A stretch of 64,000 bases of DNA from Thiocapsa rosea. GTDB lineage: Bacteria; Pseudomonadota; Gammaproteobacteria; Chromatiales; Chromatiaceae. Positions 29,159 to 40,829 of this stretch are shown here, piece by piece; position 1 is the first letter of the stretch, and each line of letters starts with the position of its first letter. The stretch is taken from contig NZ_RBXL01000001.1 of assembly GCF_003634315.1 (NCBI RefSeq), positions 2,708,501 to 2,772,500 on the forward strand. The letters are read 5' to 3'. The position numbers and the translations under genes are program-made. The notes under the pieces are model-generated. The model ran no database searches. It was not told where the DNA came from and was given only the letters and a program-made list of their open reading frames with translations.

Positions 29159-29305
29159 ATGACCGGAGGTTTGACGTGGGACTTCGTGACTTGGATGTCG
29201 CTCGCGATGGTTGCCATTGCGATCTTCATCATCGTATTCCTGGTCTACAAGGTCATCGCCCTGATGAATCGGGATGCAGAGGCGCATAAGAACAACGAGC
29301 ATTGA
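29159..29305 (+). CDS. 48-aa single-helix membrane peptide after ccoP
   Basis: This short gene begins at ATG 29159 after a strong GGGAGGAGATCGAC ribosome-binding stretch and ends at TGA 29305. The peptide has a polar start (TGGLTWDFVTW), one hydrophobic helix (LAMVAIAIFIIVFLVYKVIAL) and a charged, His/Asn-rich cytoplasmic tail ending NNEH. It lies between ccoP and a strong terminator, so it is the last gene of ccoNOQP. Position and form resemble small cbb3 accessory subunits such as CcoM of Pseudomonas stutzeri. Sequence relationship is not shown. No other function is suggested. Confidence 0.7.
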   Translation: MTGGLTWDFVTWMSLAMVAIAIFIIVFLVYKVIALMNRDAEAHKNNEH

Positions 29306-29333
29306 AGGCGTCTGACGTCGTGTCATGTCATCG

Positions 29334-29363
29334 AGGGGGGATCTGAGATCCCCCTTTTTTTGT
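29334..29363 (+). terminator. Rho-independent terminator of the ccoNOQP operon
   Basis: GGGGGATCT and GATCCCCC form a GC-rich hairpin with a tiny loop, followed by eight consecutive T residues. It lies about 30 bp after the 48-aa peptide gene. Confidence 0.92.
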
Positions 29364-29707
29364 ACCGAAAATGGCTTTTGAATCAATTGTTTGTGCTTGC
29401 GAAAACGCATGGCTAAAACATCGCGGGAGGCGTAAGCTGATGCGTTCAAGGAAGTGGTGATCAGGTGACCTGGGCCGGGTAACCTCGGCGGGCCGACGTC
29501 GTTTTCGCGCAGATCAGTCCGACCGGATTCGATCCCCGGTGGGCGTAGCGCCCATCACCCGGCGGTTGAGCCCTCGGATGGCCGCGATCGTCAAGGCCAT
29601 CAGCGCCATGCCTGCCTCGCTTCCCTCTTGCGCGCCATCACGATGCGCCTGAATCGCAATGCCTAAGCGCGCCTGTCGTAACCTTGACCCCGTCGTGGAG
29701 ATGGTCA
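29364..29707. other. Intergenic stretch between cco terminator and ccoG
   Basis: It should contain the ccoG promoter, but I cannot assign boxes. I see no FNR consensus. A minus-strand frame through 29514-29729 encodes a peptide with an Ala/Leu-rich segment. It has no ribosome site or recognisable domain and overlaps ccoG, so I do not call it. Confidence 0.5.
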
Positions 29708-31138
29708 GTGAGCACGAATCCTGTGGCAACCCAAACCGCTGTCGATGACCTCTATGCCGAGGCCGAGCATTGGCATGTCAATACCGGCGGGGAGACGATC
29801 CACGCCAAACGTCTTGCAGGGCGTTGGCGCACCATCAAATGGGCGGCCGCGTCGGTCTGGTTGATCTATTTTCTGGGTCCTTACCTGCGCTGGGACGGCC
29901 GACAGGCGGTCTTGTTCGACATCCCGAACCGGCAGTATCACATCTTCGGCGCGACGGTCCTTCCGCAGGACTTCTGGATGCTCTCGCTGTTGTTGCTGTT
30001 CTTCGCCATCCTGCTCGCCGTGGCAACCGCGTTGGTCGGCCGTGTCTGGTGCGGCTATTTTTGCTTCCAGACGGTTTGGACCGACGTCTACACCTGGATC
30101 GAGGAGAAGCTCGAGGGCAGTCCGCCGCAACGCCGGAAGCTCGACAAGGAGCCGATGTCTCCGAGCAAGTTTCGGATCAAGGCCACCAAACATGCCCTCT
30201 GGCTGCTGATCGGTTTCATCACGGGTATCAGCTTCGTCGCCTGGTTTACGGACGCACCCGCACTGTGGGGGAGCTTCTTCGCCGGCGAGTCGGGTCCCGT
30301 GGCCTACATCACGGTGGCGCTCTTCACGGTCGGGACCTACGGCCTCGCCGGGTTCATGCGCGAGCAGGTCTGCTTCTGGCTCTGTCCCTACGCGCGCATC
30401 CAAGGCGTCATGCTCGACAAAACGACCATCGTGCCGACGTACGATCTGGTGCGCGGCGAGCCGCGCGGACGCGTCAAGCGCGGCGAAACCGGCCAAACGC
30501 GCTCGGGCGGCGACTGTGTGGACTGCAACCAGTGCGTCGCCGTCTGTCCGACCGGTGTCGATATCCGTAACGGGCAGCAGGAAGGCTGCATCACCTGTGC
30601 GCTCTGCCTCGATGCCTGCGATCAGGTGATGGATAAGGTCGGGCGTCCGCGCGGCCTGATCCGCTATGCCTCTCTCGACGAGCTCGAAGGATTGCCCACC
30701 AAGAAACTCTTGCTGCGTCCGCGTGTCTGGGTGTACACGGCGATCATGAGCGTCGCGTTGGCCGGCATCCTCTACGGCTTCTCGACCTTGGCGGCGATCG
30801 ACCTGAAGGTTCTGCACGAGCGTGCGCCGCTTTACGTGCGGCTCAGCGACGGATCCATCCAGAACAAATACACGTTGAAGATCCTCAACAAGATGCCCGA
30901 GGAACTCGCCGTGCGGATCAGCGTGACCGGCCCAGACGGCTTGGTGCTCATGGGTGCGGACGAGCCGATCGTGGCACCGCCGGGCGGGGTGACCCCCGCC
31001 GTCGTCTTCGTGAAGGTGCCGAAGCGCTCGCTCGCGAGCGAGCAACAGCCCGTGCAGTTTCACGTCGAAGCGGCGAGGCCGTCCGGTGCCGTGGTCGAGG
31101 CCGACCGCGACAGCGTCTTCATTGCGCCGCGTCAATAA
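29708..31138 (+). CDS. ccoG: Cytochrome c oxidase accessory protein CcoG (FixG/RdxA)
   Basis: CcoG is a membrane iron-sulfur protein needed for copper handling in cbb3 assembly. The 476-aa protein has several N-terminal helices with CGYFCFQTVW and CFWLCPYARIQ. Two ferredoxin-like cysteine clusters follow (CVDCNQCVAVCP and CITCALCLDACD), then a C-terminal Ig-like domain. The GTG start at 29708 is preceded by GGAG. The start 29684 lies in non-coding leader. Its TAA stop coincides with the start of a TIR-type repeat. Confidence 0.93.
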   Translation: MSTNPVATQTAVDDLYAEAEHWHVNTGGETIHAKRLAGRWRTIKWAAASVWLIYFLGPYLRWDGRQAVLFDIPNRQYHIFGATVLPQDFWMLSLLLLFFAILLAVATALVGRVWCGYFCFQTVWTDVYTWIEEKLEGSPPQRRKLDKEPMSPSKFRIKATKHALWLLIGFITGISFVAWFTDAPALWGSFFAGESGPVAYITVALFTVGTYGLAGFMREQVCFWLCPYARIQGVMLDKTTIVPTYDLVRGEPRGRVKRGETGQTRSGGDCVDCNQCVAVCPTGVDIRNGQQEGCITCALCLDACDQVMDKVGRPRGLIRYASLDELEGLPTKKLLLRPRVWVYTAIMSVALAGILYGFSTLAAIDLKVLHERAPLYVRLSDGSIQNKYTLKILNKMPEELAVRISVTGPDGLVLMGADEPIVAPPGGVTPAVVFVKVPKRSLASEQQPVQFHVEAARPSGAVVEADRDSVFIAPRQ

Positions 31139-31172
31139 ACCGCGTCCAGAGCGACATGCGTCATTTTCCTGT
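31136..31172. repeat. TIR element family, solo left end
   Basis: TAAACCGCGTCCAGAGCGA here is identical to the left end of the element at 23500. Weaker similarity extends to about 31170, but no matching right end follows. Its first three bases form the ccoG stop codon. Confidence 0.75.
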
Positions 31173-31197
31173 AAAGAGATTGAGGCAACAAAAAGCG

Positions 31198-31722
31198 ATG
31201 AGCTCGACGACCCACACCACGGAAACACCCTCCAAACCGACCCCTGCGCTGCGCAGTCCCTGGGTCCTGGCCTGGATCGGCCTGCTCGTCACGGTGCTGG
31301 CCGTGAATCTGACCTTCGTGATTCTCGCGATCCGGACCAACCCCGGGTTGGTCAACGCCAACTATTACGAGCGCGGACAGGAATACGAGCGGACCATGAT
31401 CACGCGCCTTGCCCGGGATCCCGGTTGGCTGATGCGTGCGGACATCCCAAAGCCCCTGACGGCCGGCGTAGAGGAGTCGATTGGTCTGGTGCTGGTCGAT
31501 CAGGCCGGACAACCCGTGGATGTCGACGAGGCGACCTTTTACGCTTACCGTCCGTCCGATGTCTCGCGCGACTTCGCGCTGCCGATGACTCGAGAGGGCA
31601 AAGGGCGCTATCGGGTGGAAACATCCTTCCCCTTGATCGGTGTATGGGACACCCTGATCGCGGTGAAGACCGGCGAGGACGAGTACAGCGTCGGCGAGCG
31701 TGTCAACGTCGCTCGCCCCTGA
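31198..31722 (+). CDS. ccoH: cbb3 oxidase assembly protein CcoH (FixH)
   Basis: This is a 174-aa FixH-family protein with one N-terminal membrane helix ([21 protein letters not shown]) followed by the FixH region [12 protein letters not shown] and a periplasmic beta domain. CcoH is required for stable cbb3 assembly. ATG 31198 is chosen over 31156, which lies inside the repeat. Its 3' end overlaps ccoI by 23 bp. Confidence 0.88.
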   Translation: MSSTTHTTETPSKPTPALRSPWVLAWIGLLVTVLAVNLTFVILAIRTNPGLVNANYYERGQEYERTMITRLARDPGWLMRADIPKPLTAGVEESIGLVLVDQAGQPVDVDEATFYAYRPSDVSRDFALPMTREGKGRYRVETSFPLIGVWDTLIAVKTGEDEYSVGERVNVARP

Positions 31723-34282
31723 GGTCCGGGCGACTCCGGGCTCAAGCCCGGAGGCGGAGGTGCACCCGGATGCGTCCTCCACCCGAATACGCTGCTTTCA
31801 TTGCGGTCTTCCGGTCGCCGAATCCGCGCGCGAGACGGCCTTCATTGCCGGGCGCGAGCGGTCCTTCTGCTGCACCGGCTGCAAGTCGGTCTGCGAGGCG
31901 ATCTTCGCCGCAGGACTCGAGGGTTTCTACAAACGCACCCCCGAGGGCGAGATCTTCGGTCCGCCGCCCGAGCCGCCGAAAGACCTGGCCGTCTTCGACC
32001 TCGATGCCGTGCAGGAGGAGTTTACCGACACCGCCGGCGAGTCCCGCGAGATCAATCTCCTGGTCGAAGGCATCCACTGCGCCGCCTGTGTCTGGCTGAT
32101 CGAGAAGGGCCTCTGCGCCATGCCGGGGGTCGAAGAGGCTCGCGTCAACCTCACCGGACGGCGGTTACGCGTGCGCTGGGACAACGGCCGCCTAAAGCTC
32201 TCCCGGATCCTGGGCCGACTCGCCGATCTCGGCTATGCCGCCGCACCCTTCGATCCCGAATCGGCCGAGGGTGCGATCGGACGCGAGAACCGCGCCATGC
32301 TCTACCGCATGGCCTGGGCGGGGTTCGCGATGATGAACCTCATGTGGATCTCGATCGCGCTCTATGCCGGCGCCGACCAAGGCGAGTTCCGCGGTCTCTT
32401 TCAGTGGCTCGGCTTCTTGATCGCCACGCCCACGCTCCTGTACTCGGGCGCGCCCTTTTTCCGCGGGGCGGTGTCCGGTTTGCGCTCGGGCCATCTGAGC
32501 ATGGACCTGCCGATCGCGATCGGCGTGACGACCACCTACGTCTACTCGCTCTATGTCACGCTCGGCGTCTCCAGCATCGGCGACGTCTACTGGGATACGG
32601 TCGTCAATTTTCTCTTCGTTATCCTGGTGGGGCGCTATCTGGAGGCGATCTCGCGCCGCAAGGCCGTGGCCTCGACGCAACGGCTGCTCGATCTGCAACC
32701 GAAGGTCGCGACCCGGTTGGACGGGGAGGACGGGGAGACCGAGTCGGTCGTTCCGGTGCGCGCACTCAAGCTCGGCGAGCGCGTGCTGGTGCGTCCGGGC
32801 GAGCGCATCCCCGTCGACGGCGAGGTGATCTCGGGCGGCAGCGGGGTGGACGAATCCATGCTGACCGGCGAGTCGCGACCGGTCGCCAAGACGCTCGGCG
32901 ATCAGGTCGTTGCGGGCACCATCAACGGCGCCGGTGTCCTGACCGTGCGCATCGGTGCGCTGCTGCGCGAGACCGCGCTGGGTCGCATCATCCGACTGGT
33001 GGAGGACGCTCAAGCCAGCAAGGCGCCGATTCAGCGGCTTGCCGACCGGATCGTGCCTTGGTTCGTCGCGGCAACGCTCGGTCTGGCGACCCTGACCTTC
33101 CTGATCTGGATGCGGATGGATGTCGAGGTCGCGGTCATGGCGGCGACGGCCGTGCTCATCATCACCTGTCCCTGCGCCTTCGGCATGGCCACGCCGATGG
33201 CTGTGGCCGTGGCGACGGGGCTTGCCGCCTCGCGCGGCATCCTGGTGAAGAACGGCGCCGTGCTCGAACGCCTCTCCTCGATCGATCACTTCGTCTTCGA
33301 CAAGACCGGGACGCTGACCGTCGGACGACCGGCCGTGACCGGGCTCGCGAGCGCGCCCGGCCGTTGGCGCCAACTCGAGGGGCCGCACGATCTGACGCCC
33401 GAGGAGCGCGATGTTCTTGCCGGGCTCCAAGCCCTCGAACGGCTCTCCGAGCATCCGATCGCCGCAGCCGTCCTGGACCTCTGCGAGCGTGCCGGGATCG
33501 ACCGTATCGCCGCGCCGGTGGAGGCGGTCGAGGTCGCGCCGGGTCTCGGGATCAAGGGGCAGGTCGGCGGTGTGGAGATCCTCGCGGGCTCGCAGGCGTG
33601 GCTGGTCCGCAACGGCGTGCAGCCTTGGTCCGACGGTGACGAGCAGTCCGCTCAGACCTCGGGTCTTGTCCATTGCGCGCGGGCCGGTCATGAGGTGTTG
33701 CGGCTCGGCGTCGCCGATCCGCTCCGACCCGATGCCGCGCGCGTCATCGCGCGAATGCGCGAGCGCGGGATCCGGGTAACGCTTCTGACCGGCGATCGAC
33801 GCGAGACGGCCGAGGCGATCGCGGCCCAGCTCGGCGGCGGGATCGAGGTCATCGCCGAGGTGATGCCCGAGGACAAGGATCGTGTCATCGCCGAGCTTCA
33901 GCGTGGCGGCCGCCGGGTCGCCATGGTCGGCGACGGGGTGAACGACGCGCCTGCTTTGGTGCGGGCCGATGTCGGCATCGCCATGGGAAGCGGTACGGAT
34001 GTCTCCATCGCCAGCGCGGACATCGTCCTCATGTCCAGCGAGCTCGGGCGTGTCGAAGAAGCCGCCCGACTGTCGCGACGCACCCTTCGGACCATCCGCC
34101 AGAACATCGGCATATCGGTGGTTTACAATCTCATCATGGTGCCGCTTGCGATGGCCGCAGTCATCACGCCACTGATCGCCGCCATCTCGATGCCGCTCAG
34201 CTCTCTGGCGGTCATCGGCAACTCGGCGCGGATCCGTGCGGTCTTCAAGGCCGGGGGGAGCGGCGCACCGCGCGAGCCGTGA
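31700..34282 (+). CDS. ccoI: Copper-transporting P1B-ATPase CcoI
   Basis: CcoI exports or delivers copper for the cbb3 CuB centre. The 860-aa protein starts with a cysteine-rich region (C32xxC35, CCTGCKSVC at 57-65) and a heavy-metal domain GIHCAAC (C127, C130). Eight membrane helices include the transport motif C490-P-C492. D534 in DKTGT is the phosphorylated residue. TGES, SEHP and GDGVNDAP motifs are intact. The GTG start at 31700 lies inside ccoH. Confidence 0.94.
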   Translation: MSTSLAPEVRATPGSSPEAEVHPDASSTRIRCFHCGLPVAESARETAFIAGRERSFCCTGCKSVCEAIFAAGLEGFYKRTPEGEIFGPPPEPPKDLAVFDLDAVQEEFTDTAGESREINLLVEGIHCAACVWLIEKGLCAMPGVEEARVNLTGRRLRVRWDNGRLKLSRILGRLADLGYAAAPFDPESAEGAIGRENRAMLYRMAWAGFAMMNLMWISIALYAGADQGEFRGLFQWLGFLIATPTLLYSGAPFFRGAVSGLRSGHLSMDLPIAIGVTTTYVYSLYVTLGVSSIGDVYWDTVVNFLFVILVGRYLEAISRRKAVASTQRLLDLQPKVATRLDGEDGETESVVPVRALKLGERVLVRPGERIPVDGEVISGGSGVDESMLTGESRPVAKTLGDQVVAGTINGAGVLTVRIGALLRETALGRIIRLVEDAQASKAPIQRLADRIVPWFVAATLGLATLTFLIWMRMDVEVAVMAATAVLIITCPCAFGMATPMAVAVATGLAASRGILVKNGAVLERLSSIDHFVFDKTGTLTVGRPAVTGLASAPGRWRQLEGPHDLTPEERDVLAGLQALERLSEHPIAAAVLDLCERAGIDRIAAPVEAVEVAPGLGIKGQVGGVEILAGSQAWLVRNGVQPWSDGDEQSAQTSGLVHCARAGHEVLRLGVADPLRPDAARVIARMRERGIRVTLLTGDRRETAEAIAAQLGGGIEVIAEVMPEDKDRVIAELQRGGRRVAMVGDGVNDAPALVRADVGIAMGSGTDVSIASADIVLMSSELGRVEEAARLSRRTLRTIRQNIGISVVYNLIMVPLAMAAVITPLIAAISMPLSSLAVIGNSARIRAVFKAGGSGAPREP

Positions 34283-34295
34283 CCCGAGCGGGCGC

Positions 34296-34381
34296 TAAAA
34301 CCGCGCCCCACGCGGTATGCGATGTCTTTGGATGGGACCGACCCCGGCAGATTTGACGACCGCTGGAGCCGGCGCGGTTTA
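34296..34381. repeat. TIR element family, copy 3 (between ccoI and ccoS)
   Basis: This 86-bp element has ends TAAAACCGCGC and GCGCGGTTTA and is the inverted homologue of the element at 21983. Shared interior blocks include GGTCGTCAA, CCCATCCAAA and ACATCGCATACCGCG (read on the minus strand). It separates ccoI and ccoS, which are adjacent or overlapping in many relatives. Confidence 0.9.
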
Positions 34382-34409
34382 ATGGCATGAAGTGGAGGTT
34401 CGAGCGAAG

Positions 34410-34643
34410 ATGGACGTCATCTACGGCCTGATCCCCGGAATGCTGGTCCTTGGACTCGCTGCGGTCGCCGTGCTCTTCTGGGCGACCCGAACCGGTCAAT
34501 ACGACGACCTGGACGGCGACGGTCGCCGCATCCTGATGGACGAGGACACCGAGGACGGCGACCCGCGGCGGGCGCCCCCGATGGACGCCGAGCCCGATCT
34601 GAATCCCGTCGCGAGTGATCCAACTGAATCCCGTCGCGAGTGA
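34410..34643 (+). CDS. ccoS: cbb3 oxidase maturation protein CcoS
   Basis: This is a 77-aa protein with the CcoS signature: MDVIYGLIPGMLVLGLAAVAVLFW helix followed by RTGQYDDLDGDGRRIL. CcoS is needed for cofactor insertion into cbb3. ATG 34410 is the family start; an upstream in-frame codon at 34392 adds only six residues. It is displaced from ccoI by a TIR element. Confidence 0.92.
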   Translation: MDVIYGLIPGMLVLGLAAVAVLFWATRTGQYDDLDGDGRRILMDEDTEDGDPRRAPPMDAEPDLNPVASDPTESRRE

Positions 34644-34685
34644 TCCGCCAGGTGAGATGCGCCATCGACGCCGCACCCATTAAAG

Positions 34686-34705
34686 ATCCCGGTAGACGCC
34701 GGGAT
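34686..34705. terminator. Hairpin downstream of ccoS
   Basis: ATCCCGG (34686-34692) and CCGGGAT (34699-34705) pair perfectly over a 6-nt loop, about 40 bp after ccoS. No T-tract follows directly, so an intrinsic terminator is uncertain. Confidence 0.4.
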
Positions 34706-34736
34706 TCAGGAGATAAAAGCATTAAAAATTAATTAC

Positions 34737-34824
34737 TTAAACTGCGGCGTCCGCCGGCGATTCAAGTGGCTCGGATATCGCCGCAGTGCACGGACCTCTC
34801 GCACACCAAAGCGCCGCAGTTTAA
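34737..34824. repeat. TIR element family, copy 4 (ccoS side of the carbonic anhydrase gene)
   Basis: TTAAACTGCGGCG (34737-34749) and CGCCGCAGTTTAA (34812-34824) are perfect 13-bp inverted ends of an 88-bp element of the same size class as copies 1-3. The TIR is a variant (AAACTGCG in place of AAACCGCG) and the interior is different. It ends within a few bases of the stop of the carbonic-anhydrase-like gene. Confidence 0.8.
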
Positions 34825-34825
34825 T

Positions 34826-35387
34826 TCAGAACTCGTTTTGGAGGCGTTTGTATCCCCGCACCAAATCGACATTGGCGCGGATCACGTCCTCCGAGAACTC
34901 GCTCGCTTGGGGCGTGACCCGCTTGATGGAGTCCAGGTTGGTCGAAGGGCCGATGCGTGTCGTGGAGGGGACGTAGAATTCGGGCGGGAGGTCGCAGCCG
35001 TCCACGACGGCATTGTGGCGGACTACGCAGCCGTCTCCGACGCGACAGTTGTAGAGCACGCTATTGAAGCCGATGAAAACCCGGTTCCCGACATGGCAGG
35101 GGCCGTGGACGATCGATCGATGCGCGATCGAGGTGTTGCTCCCGATCGTGACCGCCGCGCCGGATTTGGAATGGATGACGACGCCGTCCTGGATGTTCGA
35201 GTTGGCGCCGATCACCCACCGGGTCCATTTCGCCCTGCGCATTGACCTCGTCGGCGCGGATGACGGCGTAGGGGCCGACGAAGACGTTCCCGTGGATGAA
35301 GACCTTGCCGCAGATGATCGCGGTCTTGTCGATGTAAGCCGATTCATCGATCACCGGCAGATCGCCGGAGGGGTTCTTGCGGATCAT
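34826..35387 (-). pseudogene. Gamma-carbonic-anhydrase-like protein, interrupted by a +1 frameshift
   Basis: Two overlapping frames together encode one left-handed beta-helix protein of the carbonate dehydratase/gamma-carbonic anhydrase type. The first (from 35387) reads MIRKNPSGDLPVIDESAYIDKT and ends its homology at NAQGEMDP. The second resumes with VIGANSNIQDGVVIHSKSG and continues through IAHRSIVHGP and VRHNAVVDGCDLPP to YKRLQNEF. The break is at a CCC run (35215-35217 on the plus strand). Deleting one base would restore GEMDP-VVIGANS. It may be a real mutation, a frameshift site or a sequencing error. The rest of the protein shows no decay. Confidence 0.8.
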
Positions 35388-35499
35388 TCGAAATGTATGC
35401 CTGTCTGGATAGGCAGCGATGCGCGAGGTCTGCCGAGCAGCATCGATAGGCGCCCGGTCGAGAGTCCGCGCGCACGATGTGCGTCGTGCCGGACGCGGA

Positions 35500-37173
<1,674 letters not shown>

Positions 37174-37436
37174 TCATTAAATGGCCGGTTGCGGGCGCGA
37201 AAGCGTTTCTCGAGTCGGGTCGGAGACGAGGCGTCGGCCGGCCCGTCGGCGGCGCACGCCTCGTCCCGAAAGGCATGCTCGCGCGGCATTGTATCCCCGC
37301 AAGCCCGTGCGACAATACCGGATCGGCTCGGGTGCGTGCCGCCGAGTCCCGGCGACGCGTGTCGGGGGCAGGGCGCGTCCTCGGGATACTCCCATCAATT
37401 CAGTTGGATCGAAGAACGATCGAGGTACTAAAGACG

Positions 37437-39356
37437 ATGACAGTCGAAGCGCACAAAGAAACACTGGAGTTCAAGGCAGAGGTCAGCCAGGTGCTGGATC
37501 TCGTCATCCGGTCGCTGTATTCGAACAAGGAGATCTTTCTGCGCGAGCTGGTCTCCAACGCCTCCGACGCGGCCGAGAAGCTGCGCTTCGAGGCGCTCAG
37601 CGACGACGGGCTCTACGAAGGCGAGAGTGATCTGCGCATCCGGGTCGAGATCGACAAGGAGGCCGGTACGCTGACCGTGTCGGACAACGGGATCGGGCTC
37701 AGCCGCCAAGAGGTCATCGATACCATCGGCAGTATCGCCAGCTCCGGCACGCGGCGTTTCGTCGAGGCGCTCTCGGGCGATCAGGCGAAAGACAGCAAGC
37801 TGATCGGCCAGTTCGGTGTTGGCTTCTACTCCGCCTTCATCGTCGCGGACAAGGTGACCCTGATCTCGCGTCGCGCCGGTCTCGGTGCCGAGCACGGGGT
37901 GCGTTGGGAGTCCGACGGCCGCGGCAGCTTTACCCTGGAGACGCTCGAAAAAACCGGACGCGGCACCGACGTCATCCTGCATCTGAAGGGGGACGAGAAG
38001 GAGTTCTTGGATGCCTGGCGTCTGCGCAGCATCATCGGCAAGTTCTCCGACCATCTCGCCCTGCCGGTGGAGATGCGCAAGGAGCTCTACGGTGAGGAGG
38101 CCGAGAAGGCCAAGGATGCCCCGCCCGAGTACGAGCAGGTCAACCGCGGCACCGCGCTGTGGATGCGCAACAAGTCGGAGATCACGGAGGAGGAATATCA
38201 CGACTTCTACAAGCATGTGTCGCACGACTTCGACGTCCCGCTTGCCTATGCCCATAATCGGGTCGAGGGGACCAACGAGTACACCACCCTGCTCTTCGTG
38301 CCCAAGCGTGCGCCCTGGGATCTATGGGAGCGCGACGCCAAGCACGGCGTGAAGCTCTATGTGCGACGCGTCTTCATCATGGACGAGGCCGACAAGCTGA
38401 TGCCGCACTATCTGCGGTTCGTGAAGGGCGTGGTCGACTCCGACGACATGCCCTTGAACGTCTCGCGCGAGATCCTGCAGCACAATCGCAAGATCGACAC
38501 CATCCGTCAGGCCAACACCAAGCGGATCCTCGGACTTCTGGACACCCTGGCGAAGGACGAGCCGGAGAAGTACGGTGAGTTCTGGGACGAGTTCGGCCGC
38601 GTGCTCAAGGAAGGCCCGGCCGAGGACTTTGCGAACAAGGAGCGCATCGCCGGTCTGCTGCGCTTCGCCAGCACCCGGAGCGAGAGCGACGCCCAGCGCG
38701 AGTCGCTCGACGGCTATCTGGAGCGGATGAAGGAAGGCCAGGAAAAGATCTACTACATCACCGCCGAGAGCGCCGCTGCGGCGCGTCACAGCCCGCATCT
38801 GGAGGTCTTCCGCAAGAAGGGCATCGAGGTGCTGCTGATGTCCGACCGCGTCGACGAGTGGTTGGTCAGCCATCTGAATGAATACAAGGGTAAGACCTTG
38901 CATTCGGTGGCCAAGGGCGACCTGGATCTCGGCGACCTGGCCGATGCGGAGGAGAAGGAGGCGAAGGAGAAGGCCGTTGCCGAGCACGGCGGTCTGCTTG
39001 ATCGGCTCAAGTCCACCCTGGGCGAGCGGGTCGAGTCGGTCAGGCCGAGCACCCGTCTGGTCGACTCCCCGGCCTGTCTGGTCGTCGGCGAGCACGATAT
39101 GAGCGCCCATCTGGCGCGCGTGCTCAAGGCGGTCGGTCAGAGTGCGCCCGAGAGCAAGCCGATCCTTGAGGTCAACCTCGAGCATCCCTTGGTCAAACGC
39201 CTGGAGTCCGAGACGCAGGACGACCGCTTTGCCGACCTCGCGCTGATTCTGCTCGATCAGGCGCAGCTCGCCGAAGGCGGCCATCTCGACGATCCTGCGG
39301 CCTTCGTCGGGCGTCTGAACAAATTGATGCTCGGCATGCTGATGTCCGGCCGCTGA
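37437..39356 (+). CDS. htpG: Hsp90 chaperone HtpG
   Basis: HtpG (639 aa) is the bacterial Hsp90. The ATP-binding N-domain shows [33 protein letters not shown] and GTDVILHL. Middle and C-terminal domains follow normally ([18 protein letters not shown]). ATG 37437 gives the usual N-terminus [18 protein letters not shown]. Upstream in-frame sequence overlaps the divergent pgm and is not coding. Confidence 0.96.
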   Translation: MTVEAHKETLEFKAEVSQVLDLVIRSLYSNKEIFLRELVSNASDAAEKLRFEALSDDGLYEGESDLRIRVEIDKEAGTLTVSDNGIGLSRQEVIDTIGSIASSGTRRFVEALSGDQAKDSKLIGQFGVGFYSAFIVADKVTLISRRAGLGAEHGVRWESDGRGSFTLETLEKTGRGTDVILHLKGDEKEFLDAWRLRSIIGKFSDHLALPVEMRKELYGEEAEKAKDAPPEYEQVNRGTALWMRNKSEITEEEYHDFYKHVSHDFDVPLAYAHNRVEGTNEYTTLLFVPKRAPWDLWERDAKHGVKLYVRRVFIMDEADKLMPHYLRFVKGVVDSDDMPLNVSREILQHNRKIDTIRQANTKRILGLLDTLAKDEPEKYGEFWDEFGRVLKEGPAEDFANKERIAGLLRFASTRSESDAQRESLDGYLERMKEGQEKIYYITAESAAAARHSPHLEVFRKKGIEVLLMSDRVDEWLVSHLNEYKGKTLHSVAKGDLDLGDLADAEEKEAKEKAVAEHGGLLDRLKSTLGERVESVRPSTRLVDSPACLVVGEHDMSAHLARVLKAVGQSAPESKPILEVNLEHPLVKRLESETQDDRFADLALILLDQAQLAEGGHLDDPAAFVGRLNKLMLGMLMSGR

Positions 39357-39390
39357 GGGTGAATCCCGCGGCAACGCCGCGTCGATTGCG

Positions 39391-39416
39391 CGCGTCCGCC
39401 GAGATCGGCGGGCGCG
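39391..39416 (+). terminator. GC-rich hairpin after htpG
   Basis: CGCGTCCGCCG and CGGCGGGCGCG form an 11-bp stem (one wobble) with an AGAT loop, 35 bp past the htpG stop. No T-tract follows. Confidence 0.45.
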
Positions 39417-39489
39417 ACGGTGCCGGGCGCCCTTCGGAGTGGCATCCGTCCAGGAGCCCGCCCGATCACGCAATGGATGTGTTCTGTAG

Positions 39490-40215
<726 letters not shown>

Positions 40216-40407
40216 CGAGATTCCGAGCGCGTGTCGCCGACGCGCAGCACCCGGTGTCGGGTCCGGCCGTGCCGGCCCGACCGACCCGAACGGGGTGCGC
40301 GCTCGGCGCAATACCCCTGTTTCGAGTCGGTGAAACTGCCGAAGGGCCGGGATTCTGATACCATCCGAGGCAACGCTACATCGCCGAATTGATCGCAGGA
40401 TAACCTC

Positions 40408-40791
40408 ATGGCCGTAATCGAGCTCGACGGGACCAATTTCGAACAAACAATCCAAGACAACGCATTCGTCGTCGTGGACTTCTGGGCACCCTGGTGCGGT
40501 CCGTGCCGATCCTTCGCGCCCGTCTACGAGAAGGTATCCGAAGACGTTGCCGATGTCGTCTTCGCCAAGATCAATACCGAAGAGCAACAAGAGATCGCGG
40601 CTCACTTCCATATCCGCTCGATCCCGACCCTCATGATCTTCCGCGAGCAGATCATCATCTTCTCGCAGCCCGGTGCGCTCCCGGAGAGTCAGTTTCGAGA
40701 TCTGCTGACCAAGGCCGGGGAGCTCGACATGGTCGAGGTCAAGCGTCAGATCGCAGAGCAGGCTAAGACCCAGGCATCCGGCAACGCTTAG
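40408..40791 (+). CDS. Thioredoxin with short C-terminal extension
   Basis: This is a 127-aa thioredoxin-fold protein. The active site is W-C30-G-P-C33, with FWAPWCGPCR in full and the cis-proline in SIPTLMIF. It is about 20 residues longer than E. coli TrxA, with a helical C-terminal tail (VEVKRQIAEQAKTQ). It should reduce protein disulfides. Whether it is the main thioredoxin is not evident. It lies alone between adk and a DUF1249 gene. Confidence 0.92.
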   Translation: MAVIELDGTNFEQTIQDNAFVVVDFWAPWCGPCRSFAPVYEKVSEDVADVVFAKINTEEQQEIAAHFHIRSIPTLMIFREQIIIFSQPGALPESQFRDLLTKAGELDMVEVKRQIAEQAKTQASGNA

Positions 40792-40829
40792 CTCGACAGT
40801 TGCGCACCACGTTCTCGGTTGCGGTCTCG

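Noticed and set aside
29514-29729. Minus-strand frame encoding MALMALTIAAIRGLNRR and following residues
   Set aside because: It looks weakly protein-like, but overlaps the ccoG start, has no clear ribosome site and no domain I recognise.
37366-37400. Possible sigma-32 promoter upstream of htpG (CTCCCATCAAT)
   Set aside because: The CCCAT-like -10 resembles the heat-shock consensus, but no CTTGAAA-type -35 lies at the required spacing.
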